The notes: generated from the sequence alone by a model not told the origin. Positions 24,020-33,917 are shown, counted from the first letter of the stretch. The stretch: DNA of 52,739 nucleotides from Gammaproteobacteria bacterium (GCA_029862005.1 JAOTYD010000021.1:1-52739), one strand, 5' to 3'. A program made the numbers and translations.

Positions 24020-24761
24020 ACCGGAACCTGTCAAAATACGGCCAGCACGTCGGCAGTTTTTGAAGGGCGCCGCGGCGCTCGCGACCACGATGATCGCGCC
24101 CGGCGTTATGCTGTATCAAACGAGCCAGGCCAGCAGCTCGAGTAAACAACCCCGTTGGGGACTGTTGATCGATACCAATATGCTCAACGAGTCCGATATC
24201 GATGCTTGCGTCAGCGCGTGCCAGCGCGAACACGGCTGGAGCAGCGCCCCGGGTTCGAAAACCGATGCACAATGGATACGCAAGGTAAAACTCACCGACC
24301 CGGAGTCGGGGCATGCGCGTTTTCTACCGATGATGTGCCAGCACTGCGAGGACCCGCCCTGCGTCGATGTCTGTCCCACCGGGGCCTCATTCAAGCGCCA
24401 GGATGGCATCGTACTGGTCAACAAGCATACCTGCATCGGCTGCCGCTATTGCATGATGGCATGCCCTTACAAGGCGCGTTCATTTATTCATGAAACCCTT
24501 CAAGACCAACTCGCCGTGGCACCACGGGGTAAAGGTACCGTCGAATCCTGCACTCTATGCGTACACCGTATTGATCGCGATGGCGCCAACGCGGAACCCG
24601 CCTGCGCCGAAGCCATCAACCAGGGAGATCGCAAGGCGATCTGGTTTGGTGACCTGCACGATCCGCAAAGCGAAATTTCACAGCGATTGCAGGCGCTCGG
24701 AGCGATCAAGTTGCGTGCCGACATGGGGCTTAATCCTGGCGTTCGCTACCAGGGGTTATGA
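24009..24761 (+). CDS. dsrO: DsrO, periplasmic iron-sulfur subunit of DsrMKJOP
   Basis: The GTG at 24009 is taken as start since it puts the Tat motif (ARRQFLKGAAALA) near the N-terminus of a 250-residue protein; a TTG at 23949 would place 20 unlikely residues in front. The mature part has four cysteine groups for [4Fe-4S] clusters: CVSACQREHG, CQHCEDPPCVDVCP, CIGCRYCMMACP and CTLCVHRID with a late CAEA. It works with the membrane protein DsrP to exchange electrons with quinone. It overlaps dsrJ by 11 bp and dsrP by 4 bp. Confidence 0.92.
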   Translation: MPTEPEPVKIRPARRQFLKGAAALATTMIAPGVMLYQTSQASSSSKQPRWGLLIDTNMLNESDIDACVSACQREHGWSSAPGSKTDAQWIRKVKLTDPESGHARFLPMMCQHCEDPPCVDVCPTGASFKRQDGIVLVNKHTCIGCRYCMMACPYKARSFIHETLQDQLAVAPRGKGTVESCTLCVHRIDRDGANAEPACAEAINQGDRKAIWFGDLHDPQSEISQRLQALGAIKLRADMGLNPGVRYQGL

Positions 24762-25957
24762 AGATGCAGTCATCGTTGCGTTATTCAGAGATCAAAACCA
24801 GCAGCCCGGGTTACTGGTCAATCCTGGTTGGGCTGACCGTTATCGCGATGATCGGATTCGCGGCGGCACATCACATGGACACCGAAGGCCATCACATTAC
24901 CGGTATGACCAACCAGGTTGTCTGGGGCCTGCCACATGTATTTGCAATCTTTCTAATCGTCGCGGCCTCGGGGGCGCTGAACCTGGCATCGATTGCTTCG
25001 GTTTTCGGCAAACAGGACTACAAGCCGCTGGCGCGTTTCTCGGCAGTCCTGTCAATTGCGTTACTGGTTGGCGGGCTGGCGATCCTGCTGCTTGATCTCG
25101 GGCGTCCGGACCGACTGATTGTCGCGATGACCTACTACAATTTCAAATCGATATTCGCCTGGAACATAATTCTGTATACCGGCTTCATCGTGATCGTACT
25201 GGCCTATCTGTGGTTGATGATGGAACGACGCATGCATCGCTGGAGCAAGCCGGCGGGTTTGCTGGCCTTCGCCTGGCGCCTGATCCTGACCACCGGAACC
25301 GGCTCGATTTTCGGATTCCTGGTAGCACGCGAAGCCTATGATTCTGCCCTGCTGGCACCCATGTTCATCGTTATGTCTTTTGCATTCGGCCTGGCCGTTT
25401 CTATCCTGTTGCTAATGCTCAGCTTCAGGCTTGATCAGCGAGAACTCGCTGACACACACCTGCAACGCCTGCGCAAACTGCTGGGATTATTTACCGCGGC
25501 AGTGCTTTACTTCGTTATCGTTTTTCACCTGACCAAGCTTTACGGTACCCAGAATCACGATTTCGAAAGCTTCATCCTGGTCGAAGGTGGAATTTACACG
25601 CTGCTGTTCTGGCTTATGCAGATCGGCCTCGGCAACCTGCTGCCGCTGGCACTGGTTTACGCCCCCGGCCTGCAACATTCGAGGCCCGCCCTGGTGGCCG
25701 CGAGTTTGCTGGTAATTCTCGGGGCCTTTGCGCAGCTCTATATCATCATCGTCGGGGGCCAGGCCTTTCCACTGAATATTTTTCCGGGCTATATCGTCGA
25801 AAGCAGTTTCTTCGATGGTGTGGTTAACGAATATGCTCCCAGCCTGTGGGAGTTACTACTCGGTATCGGTGGGGTCACCAGTGCGATACTGATCGCGCTG
25901 CTGGGTATTCGCGTACTGCCGATCATGCCCGAAAGCCTGCCCGCGGAGGTAACCTAG
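24758..25957 (+). CDS. dsrP: DsrP, NrfD-type quinone-interacting membrane subunit
   Basis: A 399-residue integral membrane protein of the NrfD/PsrC type with about ten helices. It has no cofactor motif, as expected. It overlaps dsrO through ATGA and leads into dsrN after 3 bp. Charged loop motifs such as LLDLGRPDR after the third helix are family features. It ends the DsrMKJOP complex genes. Confidence 0.93.
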   Translation: MKMQSSLRYSEIKTSSPGYWSILVGLTVIAMIGFAAAHHMDTEGHHITGMTNQVVWGLPHVFAIFLIVAASGALNLASIASVFGKQDYKPLARFSAVLSIALLVGGLAILLLDLGRPDRLIVAMTYYNFKSIFAWNIILYTGFIVIVLAYLWLMMERRMHRWSKPAGLLAFAWRLILTTGTGSIFGFLVAREAYDSALLAPMFIVMSFAFGLAVSILLLMLSFRLDQRELADTHLQRLRKLLGLFTAAVLYFVIVFHLTKLYGTQNHDFESFILVEGGIYTLLFWLMQIGLGNLLPLALVYAPGLQHSRPALVAASLLVILGAFAQLYIIIVGGQAFPLNIFPGYIVESSFFDGVVNEYAPSLWELLLGIGGVTSAILIALLGIRVLPIMPESLPAEVT

Positions 25958-25960
25958 GCA

Positions 25961-27367
25961 ATGCCCTCGTTATTCGTTTCCGCGGCACACAAGTCTTCGG
26001 GCAAAACCACGCTCAGCATCGGGCTATGCGCGGCCCTGGTCGAACGTGGTCTCGAAGTGCAGCCGTTTAAAAAAGGTCCGGACTATATCGATCCTATCTG
26101 GCTTGGAATAGCGGCACGAAAACCCTGTTATAACCTCGATTTTTTCATTGCTGGAAGACAGGAAACTATCGACGACTACTGCCATCGTGGTCGGGCGGCT
26201 GATATCTGCCTGATCGAAGGTAACAAGGGCCTGCATGATGGGCTCGATCTGGACGGCAGCAATAGCAATGCCGCGCTGGCAAAGGCGCTGCATAGCCCGG
26301 TCATCATGATTGTCGATGCCCGCGGTACCATGCGCGGCATCGCACCCCTGTTAATCGGATACCAAGTATTCGACAAACAGGTCAACATCGCCGGTGTCAT
26401 CGCCAACATGACCGGTGGCAAGCGACACGAATCCAAGCTGCGCGCGGCGGTTGAAGAATATACCGATATTCCGTTCCTGGGTGCGCTTGAAAAAGATGCA
26501 TCCATCGGTTTGAACGAGCGCCATCTCGGCTTGATCCCGGGTTACGAGGATCCTGAATCGAAACAGAAAATCGCCAGCATTGCACGCGCGGTCAGCGATA
26601 ATGTCGACCTCGATAAACTGATCGACATTGCCCAACAGGCAAAGCCAGTGAAATCCGCATCATCGCCATTGCTGCAAAAATCCGAATTCGCCGGGTTACG
26701 CATCGGCATCGCGCAGGACCGTGCCTTTGGTTTTTATTACCCCGGTGATCTCGAAGCATTCCGCCAGGCCGGCGTCCAGCTGGTTTCGATTGACACCATT
26801 CGCGATAAATTCTTGCCCCCTGTCGATGGACTATTTATCGGCGGCGGCTTTCCCGAGCGTCACGCTGTCGCGCTTAGCGCTAATGGGACGATGCGCGAAT
26901 CGATAAAAAACGCAATCGAAACCGGCCTCCCCGCTTATGCCGAGTGCGGTGGCCTGATGTACCTGTCTAACAGCCTGACCTGGAACCAGGCCAGATATGA
27001 CATGGTCGGTGTCATTGATGCAGAATCAGTCATGCATGAAAAGCCCCAGGGTCGCGGCTATGTCAAGCTGCACGAGATCCAGAACCAGCATCCCTGGGCA
27101 TTGCAAGGCCTGGTGGGTAAAAATCTGCACGCGCATGAATTTCACTACTCATCGCTGCAGGGCCTGCCCAGCGGAAACAACTTTGCCTACGAAGTACTCC
27201 GCGGCAAGGGGATTCAGGAGCACCGTGACGGATTAATCTACAAGAATTTACTAGCCTCTTATACGCACCTGCGCAATACCGCGGCCAATCCCTGGGTTAA
27301 GTACTTTTTGCATTTTGTGCAATCCAGGAAAACATCGTCGGCAAGCGGGGTCGCCAACGTGCGTTAA
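25961..27367 (+). CDS. dsrN: DsrN, sirohaem amidase (CbiA/cobyrinate diamide synthase-like)
   Basis: DsrN is thought to amidate sirohaem to the sirohaem amide found in DsrAB. The 468-residue protein has the CbiA layout: a P-loop-like AAHKSSGKTTLSIG at the start (about residues 4-17) for ATP use, and a C-terminal glutamine amidotransferase domain with the nucleophile cysteine in YAECGGLMYLS (near 328) and the late catalytic His region (HAHEFHYSS near 390). The position after dsrP matches other sulfur oxidisers and separates it from vitamin B12 synthesis genes. Confidence 0.92.
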   Translation: MPSLFVSAAHKSSGKTTLSIGLCAALVERGLEVQPFKKGPDYIDPIWLGIAARKPCYNLDFFIAGRQETIDDYCHRGRAADICLIEGNKGLHDGLDLDGSNSNAALAKALHSPVIMIVDARGTMRGIAPLLIGYQVFDKQVNIAGVIANMTGGKRHESKLRAAVEEYTDIPFLGALEKDASIGLNERHLGLIPGYEDPESKQKIASIARAVSDNVDLDKLIDIAQQAKPVKSASSPLLQKSEFAGLRIGIAQDRAFGFYYPGDLEAFRQAGVQLVSIDTIRDKFLPPVDGLFIGGGFPERHAVALSANGTMRESIKNAIETGLPAYAECGGLMYLSNSLTWNQARYDMVGVIDAESVMHEKPQGRGYVKLHEIQNQHPWALQGLVGKNLHAHEFHYSSLQGLPSGNNFAYEVLRGKGIQEHRDGLIYKNLLASYTHLRNTAANPWVKYFLHFVQSRKTSSASGVANVR

Positions 27368-27375
27368 ATACCGCG

Positions 27376-27690
27376 ATGATTAGCCTCTCAACAACTGCGC
27401 TTGAACAGATCAAGTTATCCGCCAACCAGGGCGATAACGATTCCTTGCCGTTGCGTATCGCTATCAAGGAACAGGATGATGGCAGTTTTCACTATGCCAT
27501 GGGCTTCGATGAGCAGCGGCTACCGGGCGACAACTTTCTGAACTTTGACGGCGTCAACCTGGTGGTATCCGAGGGCAGCAAAGACCTGGCCGAGGGCATG
27601 ACGATCGATTTTGTCGAGTTGGAGCCCGGCAATTCCCAGTTCATCTTTCTCAATCCCAACGACCCCACCTATGTCCCCCCGAAAAAATAA
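27376..27690 (+). CDS. dsrR: DsrR, cysteine-less A-type carrier homologue
   Basis: A 104-residue protein with the IscA/SufA fold pattern (ISLSTTALEQIK, then LPLRIAIKEQDDGSFHYAMGFDEQ) but with none of the three iron-binding cysteines; the sequence has no cysteine at all. This is characteristic of DsrR, reported in A. vinosum to affect dsr expression after transcription. It begins 8 bp after dsrN and ends the core dsr operon. An imperfect stem follows at about 27703-27722. Confidence 0.88.
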   Translation: MISLSTTALEQIKLSANQGDNDSLPLRIAIKEQDDGSFHYAMGFDEQRLPGDNFLNFDGVNLVVSEGSKDLAEGMTIDFVELEPGNSQFIFLNPNDPTYVPPKK

Positions 27691-27753
27691 CAATTACCGC
27701 CCGCTGGTTTGATCTAGCGGCTAAAACGGTATACTGACGGGCACCAGGGAGCA

Positions 27754-29412
27754 ATGAAACCACACACTTTAACCGAATTACTCCTTATGCCTGAAAACGA
27801 TCCTCTATTTCTGCGCAAGACAAACCTGTTCAACGCCTGGTTTGTTCGACTGGATAAGGAAAAACGAAATCTCCTTAAAAGTGGCCGCTTTCGCCTGCTG
27901 TTCCTGTCCTTTGCTATTCTGATCCTGCTGCTGCTTAACCTGCTCGGCGTGGTAAAACCCGAAAGCCAGATCGCGATCAGCCTGACAGACTATGTCGTCT
28001 GGCTGCATACCTTTGAGATTGTTTTGCTGATCCTTTTGTTCTGGGAAATCTGGCGCGAATTACTGAAACCACTGTTGCGGCTGTGCGACTGGGCGGACCT
28101 GATGCGCGGCGTCAATCTCGATGCGCAGGTTGAGCTCGAACCCGGCAGTGATTTCTCCGAGTTGGCCCGTGATATCAACATGCTCGGTAACATGATCAAG
28201 AACCTGTCGCGAGACACCGAAGTCCAGTTGGAGAAACATACCGATCACATCTCGCGAGAATCGAGATCGCTGGCGATTCTTTACGACGTGGCATCCACGA
28301 TAAACCTGTCGCGTGACGTTACCGAACTGTTCGCAAAATCGCTTGAATCGCTGTGCAACAATTTAAACGCCAGCGCCGGAATAATTCGTCAGTTCAAGGG
28401 CAAAAACAAAAAGGATATTGTCGCTTCGATCGGGGATATCAATCATACCTTCCTCGCCAGCGCCGATCATTTTCTTTCGATTGAAGACCCGTCTAACAAT
28501 ATCAAGCTTGATCGCATTTTCCGCGTCGATCACCTTAACCGTGAAACCGTTTTTGGCCCGGGCAGTGAACCGCGGCAGGAGATGTTACTGGTGCTCTCGG
28601 TTGTTTTGCAGTATCGGGAAGGCATCCTCGGTGCAATCCATTTATTTTTTCCCGACGATAATTCGGTCGATCTTGAAGACTACACCGAGCTGTTGCTCAG
28701 TATTGGCCAGCACCTGGGCAGTGCCGTGGAAAAGTTTCGCCTGCTCGAGGAAGAAAGCGAATTGCTGGTTATACAGGAACGGACGCGCCTTTCACATGAA
28801 CTTCATGATTCACTGGCTCAAACCATCGCCAGTTTACGCATCCAGATAAGAGTCATCGACGAAACCTTTCACACCAATGACGAAAAAAGTATCTGGCACC
28901 AGATGGAGCGGATCGAGTACACCATCGACCAGGCGAATAACCAGTTACGCGAACTCATCGCCCATTTCCGGGTACCGATGAACGAACAGGGATTGATCGC
29001 CTCAATCGAGGAAACCGTTCGACGCACCCAGGAAGAATTGGGCATTCCAGTCTATTTCCAGAACGAGTGGCCGGAGCAGGAGTTCTCCGCCGAGGTCGAG
29101 CTCAATGTGCTGCGCATTGTTCAGGAATGCCTGGTCAATATTCGCAAGCATAGCCAGGCGGAAGTCGTGCGAGTATTACTCAGTTACCGTGACGGTAACA
29201 ATATCGTGTTAATCGAGGACGACGGTATCGGATTCGAAGAATCGTCAATCATATCCGCGGGTGGCCGGCACCTGGGCCTGAATATACTGCGCGACCGGGC
29301 GAAAGAAATTAACGCCAGCCTCGATATTGAAAGTGAGCCCGGTGACGGCACCCGTATCCATCTGCAATTCAGGGCCAAGCCGGTCGACGAACTGCTCGAA
29401 TCGACCGGTTAA
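27754..29412 (+). CDS. NarX-like membrane histidine kinase
   Basis: A 552-residue sensor kinase. Two membrane helices lie at about 46-66 and 82-100 with a very short periplasmic loop, so a periplasmic ligand-binding domain like that of NarX is missing. A HAMP-like linker (about 100-155), a GAF-like domain (about 175-335), then HisKA_3 dimerisation with phosphoacceptor H351 in RLSHELHDSLAQ and an ATPase domain (NIRKHSQAE, IEDDGIGF, GGRHLGLNILRDRA) follow. One base separates its stop from the next gene, so the three-gene unit is coupled. The sensed signal is probably cytoplasmic (GAF or partner), by inference. Confidence 0.9.
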   Translation: MKPHTLTELLLMPENDPLFLRKTNLFNAWFVRLDKEKRNLLKSGRFRLLFLSFAILILLLLNLLGVVKPESQIAISLTDYVVWLHTFEIVLLILLFWEIWRELLKPLLRLCDWADLMRGVNLDAQVELEPGSDFSELARDINMLGNMIKNLSRDTEVQLEKHTDHISRESRSLAILYDVASTINLSRDVTELFAKSLESLCNNLNASAGIIRQFKGKNKKDIVASIGDINHTFLASADHFLSIEDPSNNIKLDRIFRVDHLNRETVFGPGSEPRQEMLLVLSVVLQYREGILGAIHLFFPDDNSVDLEDYTELLLSIGQHLGSAVEKFRLLEEESELLVIQERTRLSHELHDSLAQTIASLRIQIRVIDETFHTNDEKSIWHQMERIEYTIDQANNQLRELIAHFRVPMNEQGLIASIEETVRRTQEELGIPVYFQNEWPEQEFSAEVELNVLRIVQECLVNIRKHSQAEVVRVLLSYRDGNNIVLIEDDGIGFEESSIISAGGRHLGLNILRDRAKEINASLDIESEPGDGTRIHLQFRAKPVDELLESTG

Positions 29413-29413
29413 A

Positions 29414-30871
29414 ATGATGGCGAAACGAATCTCACTCTCGCGAGCGGCTCGACTTGTCGGGGTGAAACGTGGCGTGCTGCAACAAAAAATAAGGGCGGGA
29501 GAGTTGCAAACCTTTGAAGGTGATATTGTGCTATCGGACCTGCTGCATGCCTATCCGAATGCTCAGGTCGAGGATTCCAGCATGCTCGAGCGGGTTGAAC
29601 AAATCATCGAGCAAGCCACCTTCATCAATCCCGACAGCATCGCGCGCAAGCCAGATAATGTCGCACTGACGGCGCGTATCATGTCCCTGAGCGAAGACCT
29701 GTCGCGACAAAAACGACTGCTGGGTCGATACCAGCGTTTTACCGACGAGCTACGCAGCGAAATCGGGAGGCTTGCAACACAGCCTGACGGCATGCAGCAA
29801 CTGGATACGTGGGTCGAAGAAGCGACGGCCAGAATTTCGACTGACGATGATACAATAGACCAACCATTCGCTAATGAAACGTTCTTACGAGTTATGTCAG
29901 CACAGGCAACAGTCATACCCAGCGGTCACGAATTTTTCGTCGAAGGCGCTGAATCGATTCTCGAAGCAGGCCTGCGTGGAGGACTGGCGCTCAACTATGG
30001 CTGCAGTAATGGAAACTGCGGCCTGTGCAAAATCAGGGTGGTGTCCGGGGAAACCCGCAAAATAAAATATCATGACTATGTTTTGACCGAGGCTGAAAAA
30101 GGCATCGGTTATATCCTGGGTTGCTGTAATACTGCGATTTCCGATGTCGTGCTCGAGGCCGACGAGGCACAAAGCACCAATGATATCCCTACCCAGAACA
30201 TCCCAATCCGGATAAAGAGAATCGATCACCCAAACCCGGAAGTTTTAATCGTCAGCACGCGCACACCGCGCACCAGCCGTTTACGATTTCTTGCCGGCCA
30301 GCGTGCAACGCTATCCATCGATAACGTCGGCTCGGGATTTTACCCGATCGCGAGCTGTCCCTGCGATGATATGAATTTACAGTTCCATATCGGGCTCGAC
30401 CAGCAGGATCCGGTCGCCAGCTACCTGGACGCTTCGGCAAAGGCAAATGACCTGTTAACGCTGGAAGGGCCGGTTGGCTCATTCGTGCTCAATGAAAACT
30501 CCCCGAATTCACTGATATTCATTGCCGAGGGCATCGGATTCGCGTCTATTAAAGGCCTGATCGAACACGCGATGGCGCTCGATGTCGCTGAAAAGATCTT
30601 CCTGTTCTGGATTGCAGGCAGCGATGATAGCCATTATCTCAACAATCTTTGTCGGGCCTGGAACGATGCCCTGGATAACTTTGAATATGTTCCGTTAAAC
30701 GTTGACGCTGGGGAACATCCCGGCGACAGCATCCTCGAGCAGCTCAACGGGGACGATCCCTCGGAATTCGATTACTATCTCTGCAGCGGCGCCGATATCA
30801 GGGCCGGAGTGGAGGAATTTATTGAAACGCGCTCGATTCCGAGGCAACAGGTTTTGCTCGAAACAATATAG
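29414..30871 (+). CDS. HTH-like / [2Fe-2S] ferredoxin / flavin reductase fusion
   Basis: The start at 29414, 1 bp after the kinase stop, gives 485 residues. Residues 1-52 (ISLSRAARLVGVKRGVLQQKI, then DIVLSDLLHAYP) resemble a small helix-turn-helix or Fis-like domain. Helical and coiled-coil sequence follows to about 150. A plant-type [2Fe-2S] ferredoxin domain has C197-x4-C202-x2-C205 and C237 (C238 adjacent). The rest (260-485) resembles ferredoxin-NADP reductase modules. The fusion sits between a NarX-like kinase and a NarL-like regulator and may report cell redox state to them. A pure electron-transfer enzyme is the alternative; the HTH call is tentative. Confidence 0.75.
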   Translation: MMAKRISLSRAARLVGVKRGVLQQKIRAGELQTFEGDIVLSDLLHAYPNAQVEDSSMLERVEQIIEQATFINPDSIARKPDNVALTARIMSLSEDLSRQKRLLGRYQRFTDELRSEIGRLATQPDGMQQLDTWVEEATARISTDDDTIDQPFANETFLRVMSAQATVIPSGHEFFVEGAESILEAGLRGGLALNYGCSNGNCGLCKIRVVSGETRKIKYHDYVLTEAEKGIGYILGCCNTAISDVVLEADEAQSTNDIPTQNIPIRIKRIDHPNPEVLIVSTRTPRTSRLRFLAGQRATLSIDNVGSGFYPIASCPCDDMNLQFHIGLDQQDPVASYLDASAKANDLLTLEGPVGSFVLNENSPNSLIFIAEGIGFASIKGLIEHAMALDVAEKIFLFWIAGSDDSHYLNNLCRAWNDALDNFEYVPLNVDAGEHPGDSILEQLNGDDPSEFDYYLCSGADIRAGVEEFIETRSIPRQQVLLETI

Positions 30872-30888
30872 ACTGAAGGATTTTCATC

Positions 30889-31551
30889 ATGAGTTTAAAA
30901 GTGCTATTAATCGACGACCACATGCTGTTCCGCGAAGGCTTGATCAGCCTGCTGCAGCGGCGCAATATTGAAGTCCTGGCAGCGGTGGGTGACGGCAACG
31001 AAGGCATCAAGCTGGCGCAGGAATTGAAGCCTGACATTATCCTGCTTGATAAACGCATGCCGATCGTCGACGGCATCAGCGTTCTAAAGCATTTGAAAAA
31101 ACTCGGCCTGACCATGCCGATCGTGATGTTAACGACAAGCTCGAACGAGCAGGACCTGCTCGACGCCCTCAAGGCTGGTGCAAGCGGCTACCTGCTGAAG
31201 GATATGGAACCCGATGGCCTGGTATCCGCATTACGCGATATTCACGCCGGCAAAACCGTTGTGGCGCCACCGCTTACCTCTGTACTGGTACGCTTCGTCA
31301 AGGGCGATATGACAGTATCGCAATCCAAGGGGCCGTTCAGCGAGCTGACCCCGCGCGAAAGTGAAATCCTCGAACTGATGGCCGAAGGCCAGGGCAACAA
31401 GCTGATCGCACGCAATCTCGGTATATCTGATGGAACCGTAAAACTGCATGTTAAGGCCGTACTGAGAAAGTTGAATGTGCATTCACGCGTCGAGGCCGCT
31501 GTTATGTACATCGAGCACATTCACCGCGTCGCCGACCCGATAGAGGAATAA
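30889..31551 (+). CDS. NarL/FixJ-type response regulator
   Basis: A 220-residue regulator: receiver domain (1-120) with acidic pair D9-D10 and phosphorylation site D54 (IILLDKRMP), and a LuxR-type HTH (about 150-212; LTPRESEILELMAEGQGNKLIA, then GTVKLHVKAVLRKL). It follows the fusion gene by 17 bp and is the natural partner of the kinase two genes upstream. NarL-type proteins bind TACYYMT heptamers; 16-bp repeats of that kind occur upstream of sox, tusA and dsrA, making this a candidate regulator of the region. Confidence 0.93.
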   Translation: MSLKVLLIDDHMLFREGLISLLQRRNIEVLAAVGDGNEGIKLAQELKPDIILLDKRMPIVDGISVLKHLKKLGLTMPIVMLTTSSNEQDLLDALKAGASGYLLKDMEPDGLVSALRDIHAGKTVVAPPLTSVLVRFVKGDMTVSQSKGPFSELTPRESEILELMAEGQGNKLIARNLGISDGTVKLHVKAVLRKLNVHSRVEAAVMYIEHIHRVADPIEE

Positions 31552-31667
31552 GTCGGTTATAAACATAGACTGTTTATGAACCTGCTTTGGTGGCAATTTG
31601 ACACAGGATATAATCATCATATTCAGGGACAGTTAAACTGTTTCAAGTAATAAGCGGAGAAACTATT

Positions 31668-32015
31668 ATGATGCCGATTACCGTCGAATTTATTGCGAAA
31701 GATGGCGACACATCCTTCAAGGAGGATAGCGTCACATTTGGTAATCCGGAGGAACTTTTTGATTATATAAGGCCAGGTGGTGGCTGTGAGCACATGCCTT
31801 CCGACCTGGGCGAAATTCAGATGGTTTTCCTGCCCCCGGAACATCCAAATATCACCAATCCAATCGCGGATAAACGCGTCACGCTACAACTGGGAATCGT
31901 GTTGATCACGGGTCCCCTGTCAACTATCGTGCAAACCGCACAGGAAGTAATCGACAAGGTAGGACGGGGCGAGGTTTCAGAAGCTTTCATGGCCGTAATC
32001 GGCGCCAATTACTGA
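31668..32015 (+). CDS. Protein of unknown function (115 aa)
   Basis: A 115-residue soluble protein: an N-terminal strand pair (ITVEFIAKDGDTSF), a Gly-rich turn GGGCEHMP containing its only cysteine, and a C-terminal helical part (TIVQTAQEVIDKVGRGEVS). No signal peptide. GGAG precedes the ATG. It lies 116 bp downstream of the response regulator on the same strand with its own gap. No family recognised. Confidence 0.65.
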   Translation: MMPITVEFIAKDGDTSFKEDSVTFGNPEELFDYIRPGGGCEHMPSDLGEIQMVFLPPEHPNITNPIADKRVTLQLGIVLITGPLSTIVQTAQEVIDKVGRGEVSEAFMAVIGANY

Positions 32016-32147
32016 CTCGCGCAATCGCCGACCTTAATTCCCGGATGTATGACCGGGATTTAGCAGGTAATATTACCCGCAACCGGGCCGGTTACGCATT
32101 CAATTGTCACAGCGTGGGCCCCCAATAACCGACAGCGAGACAGATCA

Positions 32148-33875
32148 TTGAATAAAGGCTTCATCCCCGCAGTAATGGCAATCGTCTTTGCCGCGTTTCT
32201 GATACTACCAGTGGCCATGGCGCAAACGGAATCGCCAGAGCCGACCCAGGCTACGTCCCAGAATGCCGAGACTCAACATGCCCAGGCGCTACGCAAACTG
32301 CTCGCAATAAGAGTGGCACTCGAGGAAAAACGCGAGCAGGTTCGAATCCTGCTGGATCAACTGCAGGACGCCGACGAGTCCGAGCGGGAAAAGATCAACG
32401 CACGGATCGCAACACTGAGAGAAACCATCGACGAACTGACGAAATCCTTCGAAAACATAGCCGTAAGCGGCGCAAATCTGCGCAACCTGACCGACACCTC
32501 CGACGGCAAACTGGACTGGCGAGACGAGCTGCTCCAGATCGCCCAGCCGCTGCTCAATAGTCTGAAAGAGGCAACCGAGAAACCTCGTCGAATCGAAGAA
32601 CTGCGCAGCACAATCAGCCTGTACGAACAGCAACTCGAAATGGCGCGGAAAGCGACCGGTTCAATTGAAGTTTACAACCAGTACGAGATGCCGCCGGCAG
32701 TCGCTGACGGGCTGGCAAATGTCGCTGCCTCCTGGCGCGAACGCAGCGAAGATATCGAACGTTCACTCGAAATCTCGCGTGTCGAGTTGCGCAATCTCGA
32801 GCAGGAGAAAATCGATTTACTGGCGACAATAAGTGATGTCGTAAACGATTTTTTACTTGGGCGTGGCCTTACTTTACTCATCGCTATCGTCACCGGTTTC
32901 GTCATATGGTTTTTGATGCGCGCGCTGCGCCGACTGGTAAAGTCCTGGCGCCACCCGGCGCAGCATCCAGATCACGTCGCGAAAATCCGCCTGTTACTCT
33001 ACGGCTACCACCTGCTGACGATGTTACTCGTGTCGCTGGCCGTACTATCGGTGTTCTACATACGCGGCGATCTGCTACTACTGACTTTATCAATCATCGC
33101 TCTGGTCATGCTCACGCTCGGTGCCTGGCGCTACCTGCCACGCTACGTCCAGGAAGCCCGGTTGTTGCTCAACATTGCCGCCGCGCGCGAGGGAGAGAGG
33201 GTCATTTATAATGGACTGCCGTTTCGCATTGTCTCGCTTAACCTGTATTCCGAGTTGCGCAATCCTGATCTGGAGGGCGCGATCCGCCTGCCGTTATCGG
33301 CGCTTACCGAACTGACCTCACGACCCCGCACCGATGAAGACTGGTTTCCCTGTCAGACCGGGGACTACGTGCTGCTGCCGGACGGCGCCTTTGGCCAGGT
33401 TCTCCAGCAGACGGTGGAACTGGTTCGCCTCAAAGTAGTTGGCAGCATCGTGCAATTTAGCGCCGCTGATTTTTTACAGCTTAATGTCCGCAATCTCTCG
33501 CGCGAGGGTTTCGGCGTCATCGTGGTATTCGGGATCGACTATCAGCACCAGGAGATTTCGCTCGACCGGGTGCCGAAACGCTTCAAGGACGGGCTCTCAG
33601 CTGCGTTCAGGGATGCCGGTTACGAGGATGAGCTGAAAGACCTCGTGGTGGAATTTAAAGAGGCGGGCACCAATTCGCTGGATTATCTGATCTACGCGAC
33701 AATGGAAGGCCGCGTCGCCGCCTCGTATTTCGCAATTGCGCGGCTGATACAACAAACCTGCGTGGATATTTGTAATCACGAGGGCTGGATCATTCCGTTC
33801 ACCCAGTTGACGATTCACCAGGCCGACGCGTCGACACAGGACGATATGACTGCGAGCTTGCCGCAGCCGGTTTGA
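32148..33875 (+). CDS. MscS-like mechanosensitive channel
   Basis: A 575-residue protein with a signal peptide (1-25), a long periplasmic coiled-coil region (about 40-230), two or three membrane helices (about 240-330) and a soluble beta domain like the MscS middle domain (ETGD-like CQTGDYVLLPDGAFGQV; then IVQFSAADFLQLNVRN). The start is a TTG at 32148, with no clear better option. MscS-family channels release solutes on hypo-osmotic shock. The conserved glycine/alanine pore helix of MscS is not obvious, so it is a divergent member. Confidence 0.75.
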   Translation: MNKGFIPAVMAIVFAAFLILPVAMAQTESPEPTQATSQNAETQHAQALRKLLAIRVALEEKREQVRILLDQLQDADESEREKINARIATLRETIDELTKSFENIAVSGANLRNLTDTSDGKLDWRDELLQIAQPLLNSLKEATEKPRRIEELRSTISLYEQQLEMARKATGSIEVYNQYEMPPAVADGLANVAASWRERSEDIERSLEISRVELRNLEQEKIDLLATISDVVNDFLLGRGLTLLIAIVTGFVIWFLMRALRRLVKSWRHPAQHPDHVAKIRLLLYGYHLLTMLLVSLAVLSVFYIRGDLLLLTLSIIALVMLTLGAWRYLPRYVQEARLLLNIAAAREGERVIYNGLPFRIVSLNLYSELRNPDLEGAIRLPLSALTELTSRPRTDEDWFPCQTGDYVLLPDGAFGQVLQQTVELVRLKVVGSIVQFSAADFLQLNVRNLSREGFGVIVVFGIDYQHQEISLDRVPKRFKDGLSAAFRDAGYEDELKDLVVEFKEAGTNSLDYLIYATMEGRVAASYFAIARLIQQTCVDICNHEGWIIPFTQLTIHQADASTQDDMTASLPQPV

Positions 33876-33917
33876 TGTATTCCGCGGGTTAAATGCAGGC
33901 GCTTACCGCCCGGTTTT

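Noticed and set aside
32066-32077. GGTAATATTACC palindrome upstream of the MscS-like gene
   Set aside because: Short AT-rich palindromes occur often by chance, and nothing else supports a function.
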